From contig DATFQY010000005.1 of NCBI GenBank assembly GCA_035263845.1, forward strand, positions 18,313 to 82,312: a stretch of 64,000 nucleotides of DNA. The letters are read 5' to 3'. Each line of letters starts with the position of its first letter. Position 1 is the first letter of the stretch. Positions 38,923-46,845 of the stretch are shown here, in pieces. The notes beneath the pieces were generated by a model, which was not told where the DNA came from, did not search any database, and worked only from the letters and a program-made list of their open reading frames with translations. The DNA is from JAWOLE01 sp035263845. Lineage in GTDB: Bacteria; Acidobacteriota; Thermoanaerobaculia; UBA5066; Gp7-AA6. The position numbers and the translations under genes are program-made.

Positions 38923-39967
38923 TCTCCGCCGACTATGCCGAAAAGTCTTTATTCTGGCGATGGCGATCGCCTGCCTTTCGGATGACTCCGCAGGCCAGAG
39001 AACGTCTCCCGTTCAGGAGAAGGTGACGGTCGAACGAGTTGTAATAACAGGTCATGTCATTGACAGATTTGCGAAACCGATTCATGGGCTGACCGTTGAT
39101 GATTTTGTTCTCCTGGTCGACGGGATTCCGACCCCAATCGAGTCCGTCGATTGGATTGAGACCGTCCAGTTCTTGGAGACGCGAACGCCGGTCGTTGGAG
39201 CTGATAGATCCGGTTCTGCTTCGACAGAACTCGGATTACCCGGTAGTCCGAGGCTAACGGTCCTACTCTTTCAGTGGGAGATCTCCGGTCAAAAAGACAC
39301 CGGCTTCGTCAGAATGATGCGCCAAGCTAAGTCCCTGATCGAAAGCTCCGGTCCGGATGATTTGTTCGCCGTCCTGGGCTTTGGCTCCAGCCTTCGGCTG
39401 CTTCAGGACTTTACGAACAGCCATGAAACCATTGAACGCGCGATTCTCAACGTCCGAAGCCTTGGTTGGAAGAGCCCGGTTCCAGAATCAGGACGACCAG
39501 CTCTTACAACGGGAATCACCGACTGCGGGCGCACGGATTCGATCGAGGCTGGTCTGACTTGTATCGGCAAGGGACTTGATCGCCTGCCTGGACCAAAGTC
39601 CCTTCTCTTCTTTGGCTGGAGTGCTGCCACGAATGAACACACTTGGCGCGCGCGGGCTCCTTCGGTGATCGAGTCGGTGACGAAGGCTGAAACGTCTGTC
39701 TTCGTCCTTGATGTCAGTGATGGCAGGCGCTACGGTAAGCGGCTGCTCCTAGAGAGCCTCAAGACACTCGCTTTTGAAACAGGAGGCCTCTATCAGACTA
39801 CGTACGATTTCCCGGACCTGGCCCGGAATCGAGTCCAGCGGACCCTCGACGGCTACTACGAATTGACCTTCCGGAACCAGCCAACGAGCCGAGGATGGCA
39901 TCGCGTTGACGTTGAGCTGGCACGGCGGCTCGGAACCGCGCTCTTTCGGCGGTGGTTTCAGGACTGA
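38873..39967 (+). CDS. VWFA-related protein of the acidobacterial family
   Basis: A 364-residue exported or membrane-anchored protein. It resembles the VWFA-related family described mainly from Acidobacteria: VTVERVVITGHVIDRFAKPIHGLTVDDFVLLVDGIPTPI, then LTVLLFQWEISGQ at the metal-site position, DLFAVLGFGSSLRLLQDFT and GRRYGKRLLLESLKTLAFETGGLYQ. The DXSXS metal motif is degenerate. The start is uncertain: ATG 38873 gives a basic region and a hydrophobic stretch (VFILAMAIACLS), while ATG 38960 would remove it. The gene has lower GC and different codon use from its neighbours. Its stop overlaps the convergent STN gene by about 10 bases. Confidence 0.7.
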   Translation: MPPPETCRIHRWPVINSLRRLCRKVFILAMAIACLSDDSAGQRTSPVQEKVTVERVVITGHVIDRFAKPIHGLTVDDFVLLVDGIPTPIESVDWIETVQFLETRTPVVGADRSGSASTELGLPGSPRLTVLLFQWEISGQKDTGFVRMMRQAKSLIESSGPDDLFAVLGFGSSLRLLQDFTNSHETIERAILNVRSLGWKSPVPESGRPALTTGITDCGRTDSIEAGLTCIGKGLDRLPGPKSLLFFGWSAATNEHTWRARAPSVIESVTKAETSVFVLDVSDGRRYGKRLLLESLKTLAFETGGLYQTTYDFPDLARNRVQRTLDGYYELTFRNQPTSRGWHRVDVELARRLGTALFRRWFQD

Positions 39968-40359
39968 GGGTCTCGCGGCAGGAGGTTCTCGGGCTTCCCG
40001 ATGCGGAGGATCCGGCCCTCCAGGACGTAGCCCAGACCGTTCATTCGCAGGATCACGTCCAGGGCCTGGTCCCAGGGAACGTCGTGCAGGGAGACCGTGA
40101 CGGAGCCGCGGACGTCCGGATCGACGGCGATGTTGACCTTCGTCAGCTCGGCGAACGTCCGCAGGACGTCTTTCAAGTCGGCGTCTTTCAGGTCGAGCGA
40201 GATTGGCTCGCCGGAGTACGGCGATTGGGAATCCGCCGGCTTCGCAGGCGCGGCCTTCGTTTTCGCCGGCCGCTTGCGGGGGGACTCCGCCGCCGAAGAA
40301 GACGCAACGAACACGCAAAGAAGAAGCGCTGCCAGGAAGCCCTCGAACCGCCTTCTCAT
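39958..40359 (-). CDS. Orphan STN (secretin/TonB short N-terminal) domain protein
   Basis: A 133-residue exported protein: signal peptide (MRRRFEGFLAALLLCVFVASSSAA), a Lys/Ala/Pro linker, then one STN domain at about residues 50-130 (ISLDLKDADLKDVLRTFAELTKVNIAVDPDVRGSVTVSLHDVPWDQALDVIL, ending in LGYVLEGRILRIGK). In PilQ and other secretins such domains precede a large outer-membrane barrel, which is absent here. It may act as a periplasmic adaptor or be a remnant of a larger gene. It is divergent from the DUF4230 gene with 29 bases between the starts. Confidence 0.75.
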   Translation of the reverse strand: MRRRFEGFLAALLLCVFVASSSAAESPRKRPAKTKAAPAKPADSQSPYSGEPISLDLKDADLKDVLRTFAELTKVNIAVDPDVRGSVTVSLHDVPWDQALDVILRMNGLGYVLEGRILRIGKPENLLPRDPQS

Positions 40360-40388
40360 GCGGAAAGGATAAACCTCGGCAGGAGAGA

Positions 40389-41009
40389 ATGCCGGTCGTG
40401 CGACCTCTCTCGCCGGCCAGGGTCCTGCCGTGGGTTCTCGTCGCCGCCCTGGGCGCGGCGACGCTGTTTCTCTTGTCGCGGGCGTTCCTTCCCTGGGGCG
40501 AGAGCCGAAGTGTGTCGGCGGCGCCGGTCGTCGCGGCGGTCCGGCACATCGCGCAGTTCTCGACCGTGGAGATCCAGGTCTCCGACGTCGTCCGCTACGA
40601 GGAAGCGAAACACTTCCTGGTCTTCGACTTTCCCAAGAGCGCCACGCTTCGGCTGAGAGGCCGCGTGCTGGGAGGCTTCGACCTGGAGAACCGGGCATTC
40701 AAAGTCCTTCCCGACGCCGACCATCGCATCGTCCGGGTGAAGCTCCCTCAGCCGCGGATCCTCGCCGTGGATCCGCGCTTCGAGTGGTTCGACGAGAAGA
40801 GCGGCTGGATCAACCCGATCACACCGGCCGACCGCACCCGCTGGATGCTCTGGGCGCGGGGCGAACTCGCTCGCGCGGCGAAGCAGTCCGGGATCGAGCA
40901 GAAAGCGCAGGATCACGCCCGGGAGCTCATCACCTCGGCGGCCGACGGCTTCGGGTGGAAAGCGGACATTGCTTTTGAAAGAACCGTAGCGGCAGTTTCT
41001 TCGGAGTGA
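40389..41009 (+). CDS. DUF4230-like membrane-anchored protein
   Basis: A 206-residue protein with one N-terminal membrane helix (VLPWVLVAALGAATLFLLSRAFL) and an extracytoplasmic domain. The pattern VRHIAQFSTVEIQVSDVV, then VFDFPKSATLRLRGRVLGGFDL and a C-terminal helix with WARGELARAAKQSGIEQKAQDHA, matches the DUF4230 type. Function is unknown. AGGAG precedes the ATG by four bases. It lies divergent from the STN gene, and both act outside the cytoplasm. Confidence 0.7.
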   Translation: MPVVRPLSPARVLPWVLVAALGAATLFLLSRAFLPWGESRSVSAAPVVAAVRHIAQFSTVEIQVSDVVRYEEAKHFLVFDFPKSATLRLRGRVLGGFDLENRAFKVLPDADHRIVRVKLPQPRILAVDPRFEWFDEKSGWINPITPADRTRWMLWARGELARAAKQSGIEQKAQDHARELITSAADGFGWKADIAFERTVAAVSSE

Positions 41010-41021
41010 GCGCCACCGGGC

Positions 41022-41066
41022 GGGAGGGGCAAGCCCCTCCCCTACGGCACGACAAGAGCTTTTTTT
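41022..41066. repeat. Palindromic element between convergent genes, possible terminator
   Basis: GGGAGGGG, CAAG, CCCCTCCC forms an 8-bp stem (41022-41041). Seven T residues lie 18 bases later (41060-41066), directly at the stop of the minus-strand gene. The sequence with its CCTACGG flank looks like a dispersed palindromic repeat seen in many GC-rich genomes, from memory. It may end transcription from both sides. Confidence 0.5.
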
Positions 41067-41533
41067 CAGCGTCCCGGTTCGACTCGCTCGGCGTCCGCCT
41101 GGCGCTCTTTCATGGCCCAGAGCCCGAGGTGGCTGCGCCAGGCGGAGGCGGAGGCGGGGGAGAGCACGAACTCGTGGTCCGGGCCGTCGGAGCGCGAGAT
41201 CCGCAGGACCTCCAGGCCGGTCAGGAGGCGCCCGGAGGCGAGCTTGACGCCCGTCACGATCTTCTGGATGTCCGAGGTCGGAAGCTGCACGGTTTCCCCG
41301 AAGAGACCCGAGAACTGCAGCTCTTCGTCCTTCAAACCGAGCACGCCCGGCACGCGGCGATAGCGCCCGGCCACCAGATCGGCCCGCGTCAGGAGCTTGT
41401 AGGTCTCGCCTTCGCGCCCGATGGTGGCGCCCGCCAGCCGGTCCTGCGCGCTCTTCAACAGGTAGCGCGGGACGAGCACCAGCGCCAGGACTGCCGCGAC
41501 GGCAACCGCGAGGCCCCACAAGAGCAGCGTCAA
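41066..41533 (-). CDS. Single-pass membrane protein coupled to the VWA gene
   Basis: A 155-residue protein with an N-terminal helix (LLLWGLAVAVAAVLALVLVPRYLL) and a soluble domain of about 125 residues that reads like a PH-type beta domain (EGETYKLLTRADLVAGRYRRVPGVLGLKDEELQFSGLFGETVQLP). No family is recognised with certainty. Its TTG start overlaps the VWA gene stop (TTGA), implying coupling, so it is probably a partner of the MoxR/VWA pair. Confidence 0.65.
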   Translation of the reverse strand: MTLLLWGLAVAVAAVLALVLVPRYLLKSAQDRLAGATIGREGETYKLLTRADLVAGRYRRVPGVLGLKDEELQFSGLFGETVQLPTSDIQKIVTGVKLASGRLLTGLEVLRISRSDGPDHEFVLSPASASAWRSHLGLWAMKERQADAERVEPGR

Positions 41534-42615
41534 TGCAGGAACTTCTTCCGGTTCCGGATGTAATCGGTAAACAGGAACTCGGCAAGATTGTACGGCGAGG
41601 CGTAGTACGCGCGCCCGCGGTTGATCTTGGTCAGCTTGTCCACGAAGTCCACGAGGTAGCTGTCGGTGGCGATCATGAAAGTCGTGATCGTGATCCCGTC
41701 GCGCCGGCAGGCGTCGGCTTCTTCCAGCGTCCGGTTGACGATCTTGAGATCCAGCCCGAAGGGGTTCTTGTAGAGGCGCCCGTGGTCCCAGATCGCCGAG
41801 GGCTTTCCGTCGGTGATGAGGAAGACCTGCTTGTTGGGATTCTTCTTGTGCTGGAGGATCTTCCTGGCGAGCGCCAGCCCGGCCTTCGTGTTGGTGTGGA
41901 AGGGGCCGACCTGGGTCTTCGAGATCTCGGAAATCGGGACCCGCTTCGCGTCGTCGCCGAAGAGCAGCACCTCGATCGAGTCCTTCGGATACTTGGACTG
42001 GATGAGCTCGACTAAGGCCAGCGCGACCTTCTTGGCCGGGGTGAATCGGTCCTCGCCGTAGAGGATCATCGAGTGGGAGATGTCGATGGCGAGGACGGTC
42101 GCGCAGGAGGTCAGGTGCTCCTCCTCGTGGACCTCGAAGTCCTCGGGCTGGAGCGAGATCTCTTCGACGTCGCGGCGGACGGCGTTGCCGATCGTGCGCA
42201 CGCCGTCGATGGCCGTGGGGTTGTCGCCGAACTCGTAGGGGCGCGTCTCGGGAAGGAGCTCGCCTCCGGAGCCGGCCCGGGGGATCGCGTGGTAGCCGGC
42301 GCCCGACTTGGACAACGAGCTGAAGATCTCCTCCAGCGCGGAGCGGCGGATCTGCCTCTCGCCGGCGGCCGTCAGCGAGAGCTGGCCGTTCCTTTCTTCC
42401 ACGACCTCGTTTATCTGGAGGGCCTTCGCGAACTCTTCGAGGTCGATCGAGGGGTCGATGATGCCGCGCTCTTGCAGGTACTTCATCCACTTGAGCGCTT
42501 CCTCGACATCGCCCCCGGTCTGGAGGACGAGTTGGAGGAAGAGCTTCACGAGCTCCTGGTAGGTCAGGAGAGCGCGGAGGAGATCGACCGGGTAATCGGA
42601 GTAGCGGTACCGCAC
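41530..42615 (-). CDS. VWA-domain protein, partner of the MoxR-type ATPase
   Basis: A 361-residue cytoplasmic protein. An N-terminal helical region of about 165 residues is followed by a von Willebrand A domain with an intact metal site DISHS (D178, S180, S182), then LLFGDDAKRVPISEI, TNTKAGLALARKIL, FLITDGKPSAI and TTFMIATDSYL. VWA proteins of this type are recruited by MoxR AAA ATPases for assembly or metal insertion. The start is GTG 42615; TTG 42624, just after the aldolase stop, is an alternative. Confidence 0.82.
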   Translation of the reverse strand: MRYRYSDYPVDLLRALLTYQELVKLFLQLVLQTGGDVEEALKWMKYLQERGIIDPSIDLEEFAKALQINEVVEERNGQLSLTAAGERQIRRSALEEIFSSLSKSGAGYHAIPRAGSGGELLPETRPYEFGDNPTAIDGVRTIGNAVRRDVEEISLQPEDFEVHEEEHLTSCATVLAIDISHSMILYGEDRFTPAKKVALALVELIQSKYPKDSIEVLLFGDDAKRVPISEISKTQVGPFHTNTKAGLALARKILQHKKNPNKQVFLITDGKPSAIWDHGRLYKNPFGLDLKIVNRTLEEADACRRDGITITTFMIATDSYLVDFVDKLTKINRGRAYYASPYNLAEFLFTDYIRNRKKFLH

Positions 42616-42626
42616 CGGGGCCAATT

Positions 42627-43358
42627 CTACGGCTTCAAGGCTCCTCGCCACGCGCGCGCGGCCTCGAGCACGAGCGTGCGGTCGCTCATGGTGAAGAAGG
42701 AGTAGCCCAGCTCCCGCAGCGAGGGGATCTGGTCGGCCCGACCGAGCATGATTCCGGCCGCCTTGCCGGAGGTCTTCGCCTGGCCGGCGATCCGCGCGAG
42801 CGCGTCGCGGTAGCTCGGGTGCGTGTACTGCCCCGGCACGCCGAGCGCCTGCGTCAGGTCGTTGGGGCCGACGTAAAGGACGTCGAGCCCGGGCTCCGAG
42901 GAGATCTGCGACAGCTCCGCCAGGGCGCCACCGGTTTCGATCTGGACCACGATCGTGGTCGCCTCGTTGGCCTCCCGGACCACGCGATCCAGCGGGATCG
43001 TCGCGTAGCGGTTCGCGCGTGCGCCTCCGAGGCCCCGTTTCCCGGCCGGCGGGTACTTCGCCATCTCGATCGCGCTCCGGACCGTCGCGCAGCTGTCGCC
43101 GCGCGGGAACAGGATCCCTGCCGCGCCGGCGTCGAGGCTTCGTCCGACTTCGGCGGCCGTACAGGAGGGGACTCGGACGACCGACGGCAGTCCGGCGCCG
43201 TCGGCGGCGATGACCATGGCGGCGATGGACTCGATGTTGAAGAACCCGTGCTCGGAATCCAGGACGACGAAATCGAACTCGGCGATGGAAAGAAGCTCTG
43301 CGATGCCGGCCGTCGGCCAGGTCAGGAAGCATCCCAGCAGCGGCTCGCGCCGCAGCAC
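42627..43358 (-). CDS. HpcH/HpaI-family aldolase
   Basis: A 243-residue TIM-barrel enzyme of the class II pyruvate aldolase group (2-oxo-acid aldolase, such as 4-hydroxy-2-oxoheptanedioate aldolase). The motifs are LLGCFLTWPTAGIAELLSIAEFDFVVLDSEHG, ILFPRGDS, VQIETGGALAEL (metal-binding Glu) and VGPNDLTQALGVPG. GTG 43358 is the only usual start; similarity (SFRERV upstream of LRREPLL) may extend a few codons earlier without a start codon. It sits between the MoxR and VWA genes, an unexpected place for a metabolic enzyme. Confidence 0.82.
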   Translation of the reverse strand: MLRREPLLGCFLTWPTAGIAELLSIAEFDFVVLDSEHGFFNIESIAAMVIAADGAGLPSVVRVPSCTAAEVGRSLDAGAAGILFPRGDSCATVRSAIEMAKYPPAGKRGLGGARANRYATIPLDRVVREANEATTIVVQIETGGALAELSQISSEPGLDVLYVGPNDLTQALGVPGQYTHPSYRDALARIAGQAKTSGKAAGIMLGRADQIPSLRELGYSFFTMSDRTLVLEAARAWRGALKP

Positions 43359-43407
43359 CCGCTCCCGGAACGACCGGAGGACGTCCGTTCCTTCTCTCAG
43401 ACGTTTC

Positions 43408-44958
43408 TCAGTTGGTGGTTCTCGATCGCACCAGGTTGAACTTCAGCATCTCGGTGTACGAGACCTTCGAGTCGAGGTCCTCGCGGGCGATCTTCAAGTG
43501 CTGGGTCAGGCCTTCGAGGACCAGCTCCATTCCGACGGCGCGCTCCTCGGGGGCCGCCGGGGCGAAGTGCTCCTCCACCGCCTTGCGGAGACCGGGGACG
43601 GACTCCAGCGCCGCCAGGTGCTCCTGGAAGGGAGTGTCATCGGAGAGCGTGATCTTGTTGCCGGCGGCGAACCATTCGACGATCGGCTCGTAGAGCGGAT
43701 GGATCTTTTCCGGCGCCGGGTTGTTGCGAAGACGCCGGGCGGGCCCCGCCTCGTCGGAGTCCTCGGGGTCCTCGCGCCGGCGCTGCGTTGGGCGGCCGGA
43801 GTCGGGCGCCGGGAAGCGGCCGTCGAAAAGCTTCTTGACCGCCGTTCCGATCAGGCGCTTGGCCACGACCTCGGCCCCCTGCTGCTCGCCCTCGTAGACC
43901 ATCTCGACTTTCCCCGTGATCGCCGGCAGGCACGCGGGCAGGTCGCAGAGGCGCGGCGCAACGGTCTTTTCGCGATGGCGCAGGCCGCGCCGCTCGAGAT
44001 TGGAGACGAGGATCTCGACCGCCGAGATCGGCATCCGCGCCGAGACCCCGGAGGACTGGTCCACGAACTCGCTGCCGCGGGCGGCGAAGGCGATTTCCTC
44101 GACGAGCTCTCGGAAGAAGTCGGGCAGCTCGACCCGTGGATCTCCCTCGGCTCGCTCGACCCATGCTTCCTGAGCTGTGATCTTGGCCGCCGTCTTCACG
44201 TCGTCGGGGTAGTGGGTCAGGATCTGGGAAGAGATGCGGTCCTTCAGCGGCGTGATGATGTTGCCGCGGTTGGTGTAGTCCTCCGGGTTGGCCGAGAAGA
44301 CGAGCAGGATGTCGAGCGGGATCCGGACGGGAAAGCCGCGGATCTGCAGGTCGCGCTCCTCGAGGATGTTCAGCAGGCCCACCTGGATCCGGGGTTGTAA
44401 GTCCGGCAGCTCGTTGATCGCGAAGATGCCGCGGTTGGTCCGCGGCACGATGCCGAAGTGGATGACCTCTTCGTCCGAGTAGGAGCGCTTTTCCGTGGCC
44501 GCCTTGATGGGGTCCACGTCCCCGATGAGATCCGCGATGGTGACGTCGGGGGTGGCGAGCTTCTCCCGGTAGCGCTCCTCGCGCGGGATCCAGTCGATCG
44601 GCGCCGCGTCCCCCTTCTCGGCGAGGACACGGCGGCCGTACTTGGTGATCGGGGCAAAGGGGTCCTCGTTTAACTCGCTGCCGGCGATTGCCGGGATCTC
44701 CAAATCCAGCAGGTTGACGAGCATGCGAAGGAGCCGGGTCTTCGCCTGGCCGCGCAGCCCCAGGAGCAGGAAGTCGTGGCGCGAGAGGATCGCGTTGTGG
44801 AGCGAGGGCAGGACGGTCCGCTCGTAGCCGTGGATCCCCGCGAAGGGGTTCTCCCCGCGGGCGAGTGCCCGCCGGAGGTTCTCGCGAAGCTCCTCCTTGA
44901 CGCCGCGCGGACGGTAACCGCTGGCCTTCAGCTCGCCGACTGTCGCCGCCCTGGCCAT
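43408..44958 (-). CDS. MoxR/Mg-chelatase-type AAA ATPase
   Basis: A 516-residue ATPase. The P-loop is GLRGQAKTR (residues 67-75), an unusual form of the Walker A motif. Further motifs are PVPRTNRGIFAINELPDL-type sensor sequence (here IVPRTNRGIFAINELPDLQPRIQVGLLNILEERD) and VFSANPEDYTNRGNIITPLKDRISSQI, as in ChlI and MoxR families. The C-terminal 150 residues are specific to this subgroup. ATG 44958 was chosen, with GGAGG 11 bases upstream and similarity beginning there. With the downstream VWA protein it forms the usual ATPase/VWA chaperone pair; the client is unknown. Confidence 0.82.
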   Translation of the reverse strand: MARAATVGELKASGYRPRGVKEELRENLRRALARGENPFAGIHGYERTVLPSLHNAILSRHDFLLLGLRGQAKTRLLRMLVNLLDLEIPAIAGSELNEDPFAPITKYGRRVLAEKGDAAPIDWIPREERYREKLATPDVTIADLIGDVDPIKAATEKRSYSDEEVIHFGIVPRTNRGIFAINELPDLQPRIQVGLLNILEERDLQIRGFPVRIPLDILLVFSANPEDYTNRGNIITPLKDRISSQILTHYPDDVKTAAKITAQEAWVERAEGDPRVELPDFFRELVEEIAFAARGSEFVDQSSGVSARMPISAVEILVSNLERRGLRHREKTVAPRLCDLPACLPAITGKVEMVYEGEQQGAEVVAKRLIGTAVKKLFDGRFPAPDSGRPTQRRREDPEDSDEAGPARRLRNNPAPEKIHPLYEPIVEWFAAGNKITLSDDTPFQEHLAALESVPGLRKAVEEHFAPAAPEERAVGMELVLEGLTQHLKIAREDLDSKVSYTEMLKFNLVRSRTTN

Positions 44959-45017
44959 CTCCGGTGGGTCCTCCCTGTGAGCCGCCTTACAGACTACCTG
45001 TCCGCGTTTCGAGACGT

Positions 45018-45500
45018 TCAACCCGGCTTGATCGCCGGGATCTTCTCGCCGGGCGCGAAGAGCGCCGACGCCGGCCGTCCCCCCATTTCCGAGGCGACCC
45101 CGGCCAGTTCTTCCATCTTATCCCGCTGGAATCCGACGACCGCCTCGCGGACGCGGCCGTCGGCGTCGACGAGGAAGAAGGTCGGGACGCTGTCGAGACC
45201 GAGTGTCTCCGAGGCGCTCCAGGGCTCGGGATCGTAGAGAGTCGTGATCGCGACGTTCAATTCCTCGGCGAAGCGGGCAGCGTCGTCCGGGCTGTCCTGA
45301 GAGACAGCGACGACGGAAAGCGGCCCGCCCTGCGCGCGCCGGCGGATCCGGTCGAGAAACGGCCAGGCGAACTCGCAGGTCGGGCAGGTCGTCTTGAAGA
45401 ACCCGTACAGGGCGGGGTTGGCGGGAGCGGCGGCCTCCCGCCCTTCTTCGTCCCGGAGAGTGATGTGTGGGAAACGATTTCCGGGAGCGGGAAGAGCCAC
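45018..45500 (-). CDS. TlpA/AhpC-like thioredoxin-fold protein
   Basis: A 160-residue thioredoxin-fold protein with the redox pair C39-X2-C42 in TTCPTCEFAWPFL and the cis-proline region DSVPTFFLVDADGRV. No signal peptide is visible with this start, so it may be cytoplasmic, although relatives are often exported. It ends 60 bases from the MoxR gene start on the same strand. GTG 45500 was chosen because a perfect TATAAT lies exactly six bases before it (leaderless arrangement). It is divergent from the Tat-dependent binding protein with only 27 bases between the start codons. Confidence 0.8.
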   Translation of the reverse strand: MALPAPGNRFPHITLRDEEGREAAAPANPALYGFFKTTCPTCEFAWPFLDRIRRRAQGGPLSVVAVSQDSPDDAARFAEELNVAITTLYDPEPWSASETLGLDSVPTFFLVDADGRVREAVVGFQRDKMEELAGVASEMGGRPASALFAPGEKIPAIKPG

Positions 45501-45506
45501 TGCCCG

Positions 45507-45512
45507 ATTATA
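45507..45512 (-). promoter_or_regulatory. Perfect TATAAT six bases before the TlpA-like start
   Basis: TATAAT on the minus strand (45512 to 45507), six bases, GTG 45500. On the plus strand the same bases form TATTCT (45511-45516), 11 bases ahead of the divergent GTG 45528. One AT-rich core therefore seems to serve both directions. Confidence 0.6.
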
Positions 45513-45527
45513 TTCTCCGCGCGTTCC

Positions 45528-46844
45528 GTGATCAGCCGAAGGCACTTCCTCCGCGGCGCCGCCATCGCGGCGGCTTCGGCCGCCTCGGGCGCCTGCGCGC
45601 GCCCCGCACCGGCGGGCAAGCGCAAGACTCTCCGCATCGCGCAGTGGGCCCATTACGTGCCCCGCTACGACCAGTGGTTCGACAAGGTCTTCACGAAGGA
45701 GTGGGGCGAGAAGAACCGGACCGACGTGATCGTGGACCACATCGCCGCGACCGAAGTCCCGGCGCGCGCGGCGGCCGAGGCGGCGTCCGGCAAGGGGCAC
45801 GACCTCTTCCATTTCCTCTCTCCGCCCGCCGCCTACGAGCGCAACGTCCTCGACCACGCCGACGTCGTGCGCGAGGTCGAGCGCCGGCACGGCGAGATGG
45901 TGCCGCTCGCGCGCCGGTCCACCTTCAACCCGAAAACGGGAAAGTTCTTCGCCTTCTCCGATTCCTTCGCTCCCGACCCGGGCAACTACCGGATCGACCT
46001 CTGGGCCGACGCCGGGTATCCGAAGGGACCGGACACCTGGGAGGACCTCCGGCTGGGCGGCGCTAAGATCCGGAAGAGGTCCGGCCACCCCGTCGGGATC
46101 GGGTTCTCGCAGGAGATGGACTCGAACATGGCGCTCCGCGCGCTGCTCTGGTCCTTCGGCGGCGCGGAACAGGACGAGCAGGGGCGGCCCGCTCTCGATT
46201 CCAAAGCGGCAATCGAGGCCCTGAAGTTCGCGCGGGCCCTCTGGCGCGAGGCGGAAACGGCCGAGGTCTTCACCTGGGACCCCTCCTCCAACAACCGCGC
46301 GATGATCTCCGGGCGCTCTTCCTTCGTCCAGAACGCGATCTCGGTGACGCGCTCCGCCGAGAAGGACAACCCCGAGACGGCAGCGAAGATCGGTCTGACT
46401 CCCGCCCTGGCGGGGCCGGTCCGCCGGATCGCGGCGGAGCACCTCATGAGCTGCTACGGGGTGTGGAAGTTCGCCGAGAACCCGGAGGGAGCGAAGCAGT
46501 TCCTGGTGGACTTCATCGACGCCTTCCCGGCGGTCTTCCGCGAGAGCGCCTTCTACAACCTGCCGTGCTTCCCCTCGACCGTCCCGGACGCGGCGCGTCA
46601 GCTCGCCGAGGACCCGGCAGCGCCCCCGGGGAAGTACGCGGTCCTCTCGACGGCGCTCGATTGGTCCACCAACGTCGGTTACCCCGGCTACGCCACGGCG
46701 GCGATCGACGAGGTCTTCAACACGTTCGTCATCCCGACGATGTTCGCCCGCGTGGCCCGGGACGAGACGACCCCCGAGGCGGCGGTGAAGGCCGCCCACG
46801 CCGAGATCGCCCGGATTTTCGGCAAGTGGACCCAGGCCAGTTGA
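45528..46844 (+). CDS. Tat-exported solute-binding lipoprotein of an ABC transporter
   Basis: A 438-residue extracellular solute-binding protein of the sugar/polyol type (family 1-like). The N-terminus has a twin-arginine signal (SRRHFLRGA) and a lipobox ending at Cys23 (SGAC). The mature part includes YPKGPDTWEDLRLGGAKI, ALRALLWSFGGAEQDEQGRPALDS and YGVWKFAENPEGAKQFLVDFI. No permease or ATPase gene is adjacent, so it is an orphan receptor in this window. The start is GTG 45528. Its stop lies two bases from the stop of the convergent regulator. Confidence 0.8.
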   Translation: MISRRHFLRGAAIAAASAASGACARPAPAGKRKTLRIAQWAHYVPRYDQWFDKVFTKEWGEKNRTDVIVDHIAATEVPARAAAEAASGKGHDLFHFLSPPAAYERNVLDHADVVREVERRHGEMVPLARRSTFNPKTGKFFAFSDSFAPDPGNYRIDLWADAGYPKGPDTWEDLRLGGAKIRKRSGHPVGIGFSQEMDSNMALRALLWSFGGAEQDEQGRPALDSKAAIEALKFARALWREAETAEVFTWDPSSNNRAMISGRSSFVQNAISVTRSAEKDNPETAAKIGLTPALAGPVRRIAAEHLMSCYGVWKFAENPEGAKQFLVDFIDAFPAVFRESAFYNLPCFPSTVPDAARQLAEDPAAPPGKYAVLSTALDWSTNVGYPGYATAAIDEVFNTFVIPTMFARVARDETTPEAAVKAAHAEIARIFGKWTQAS

Positions 46845-46845
46845 C

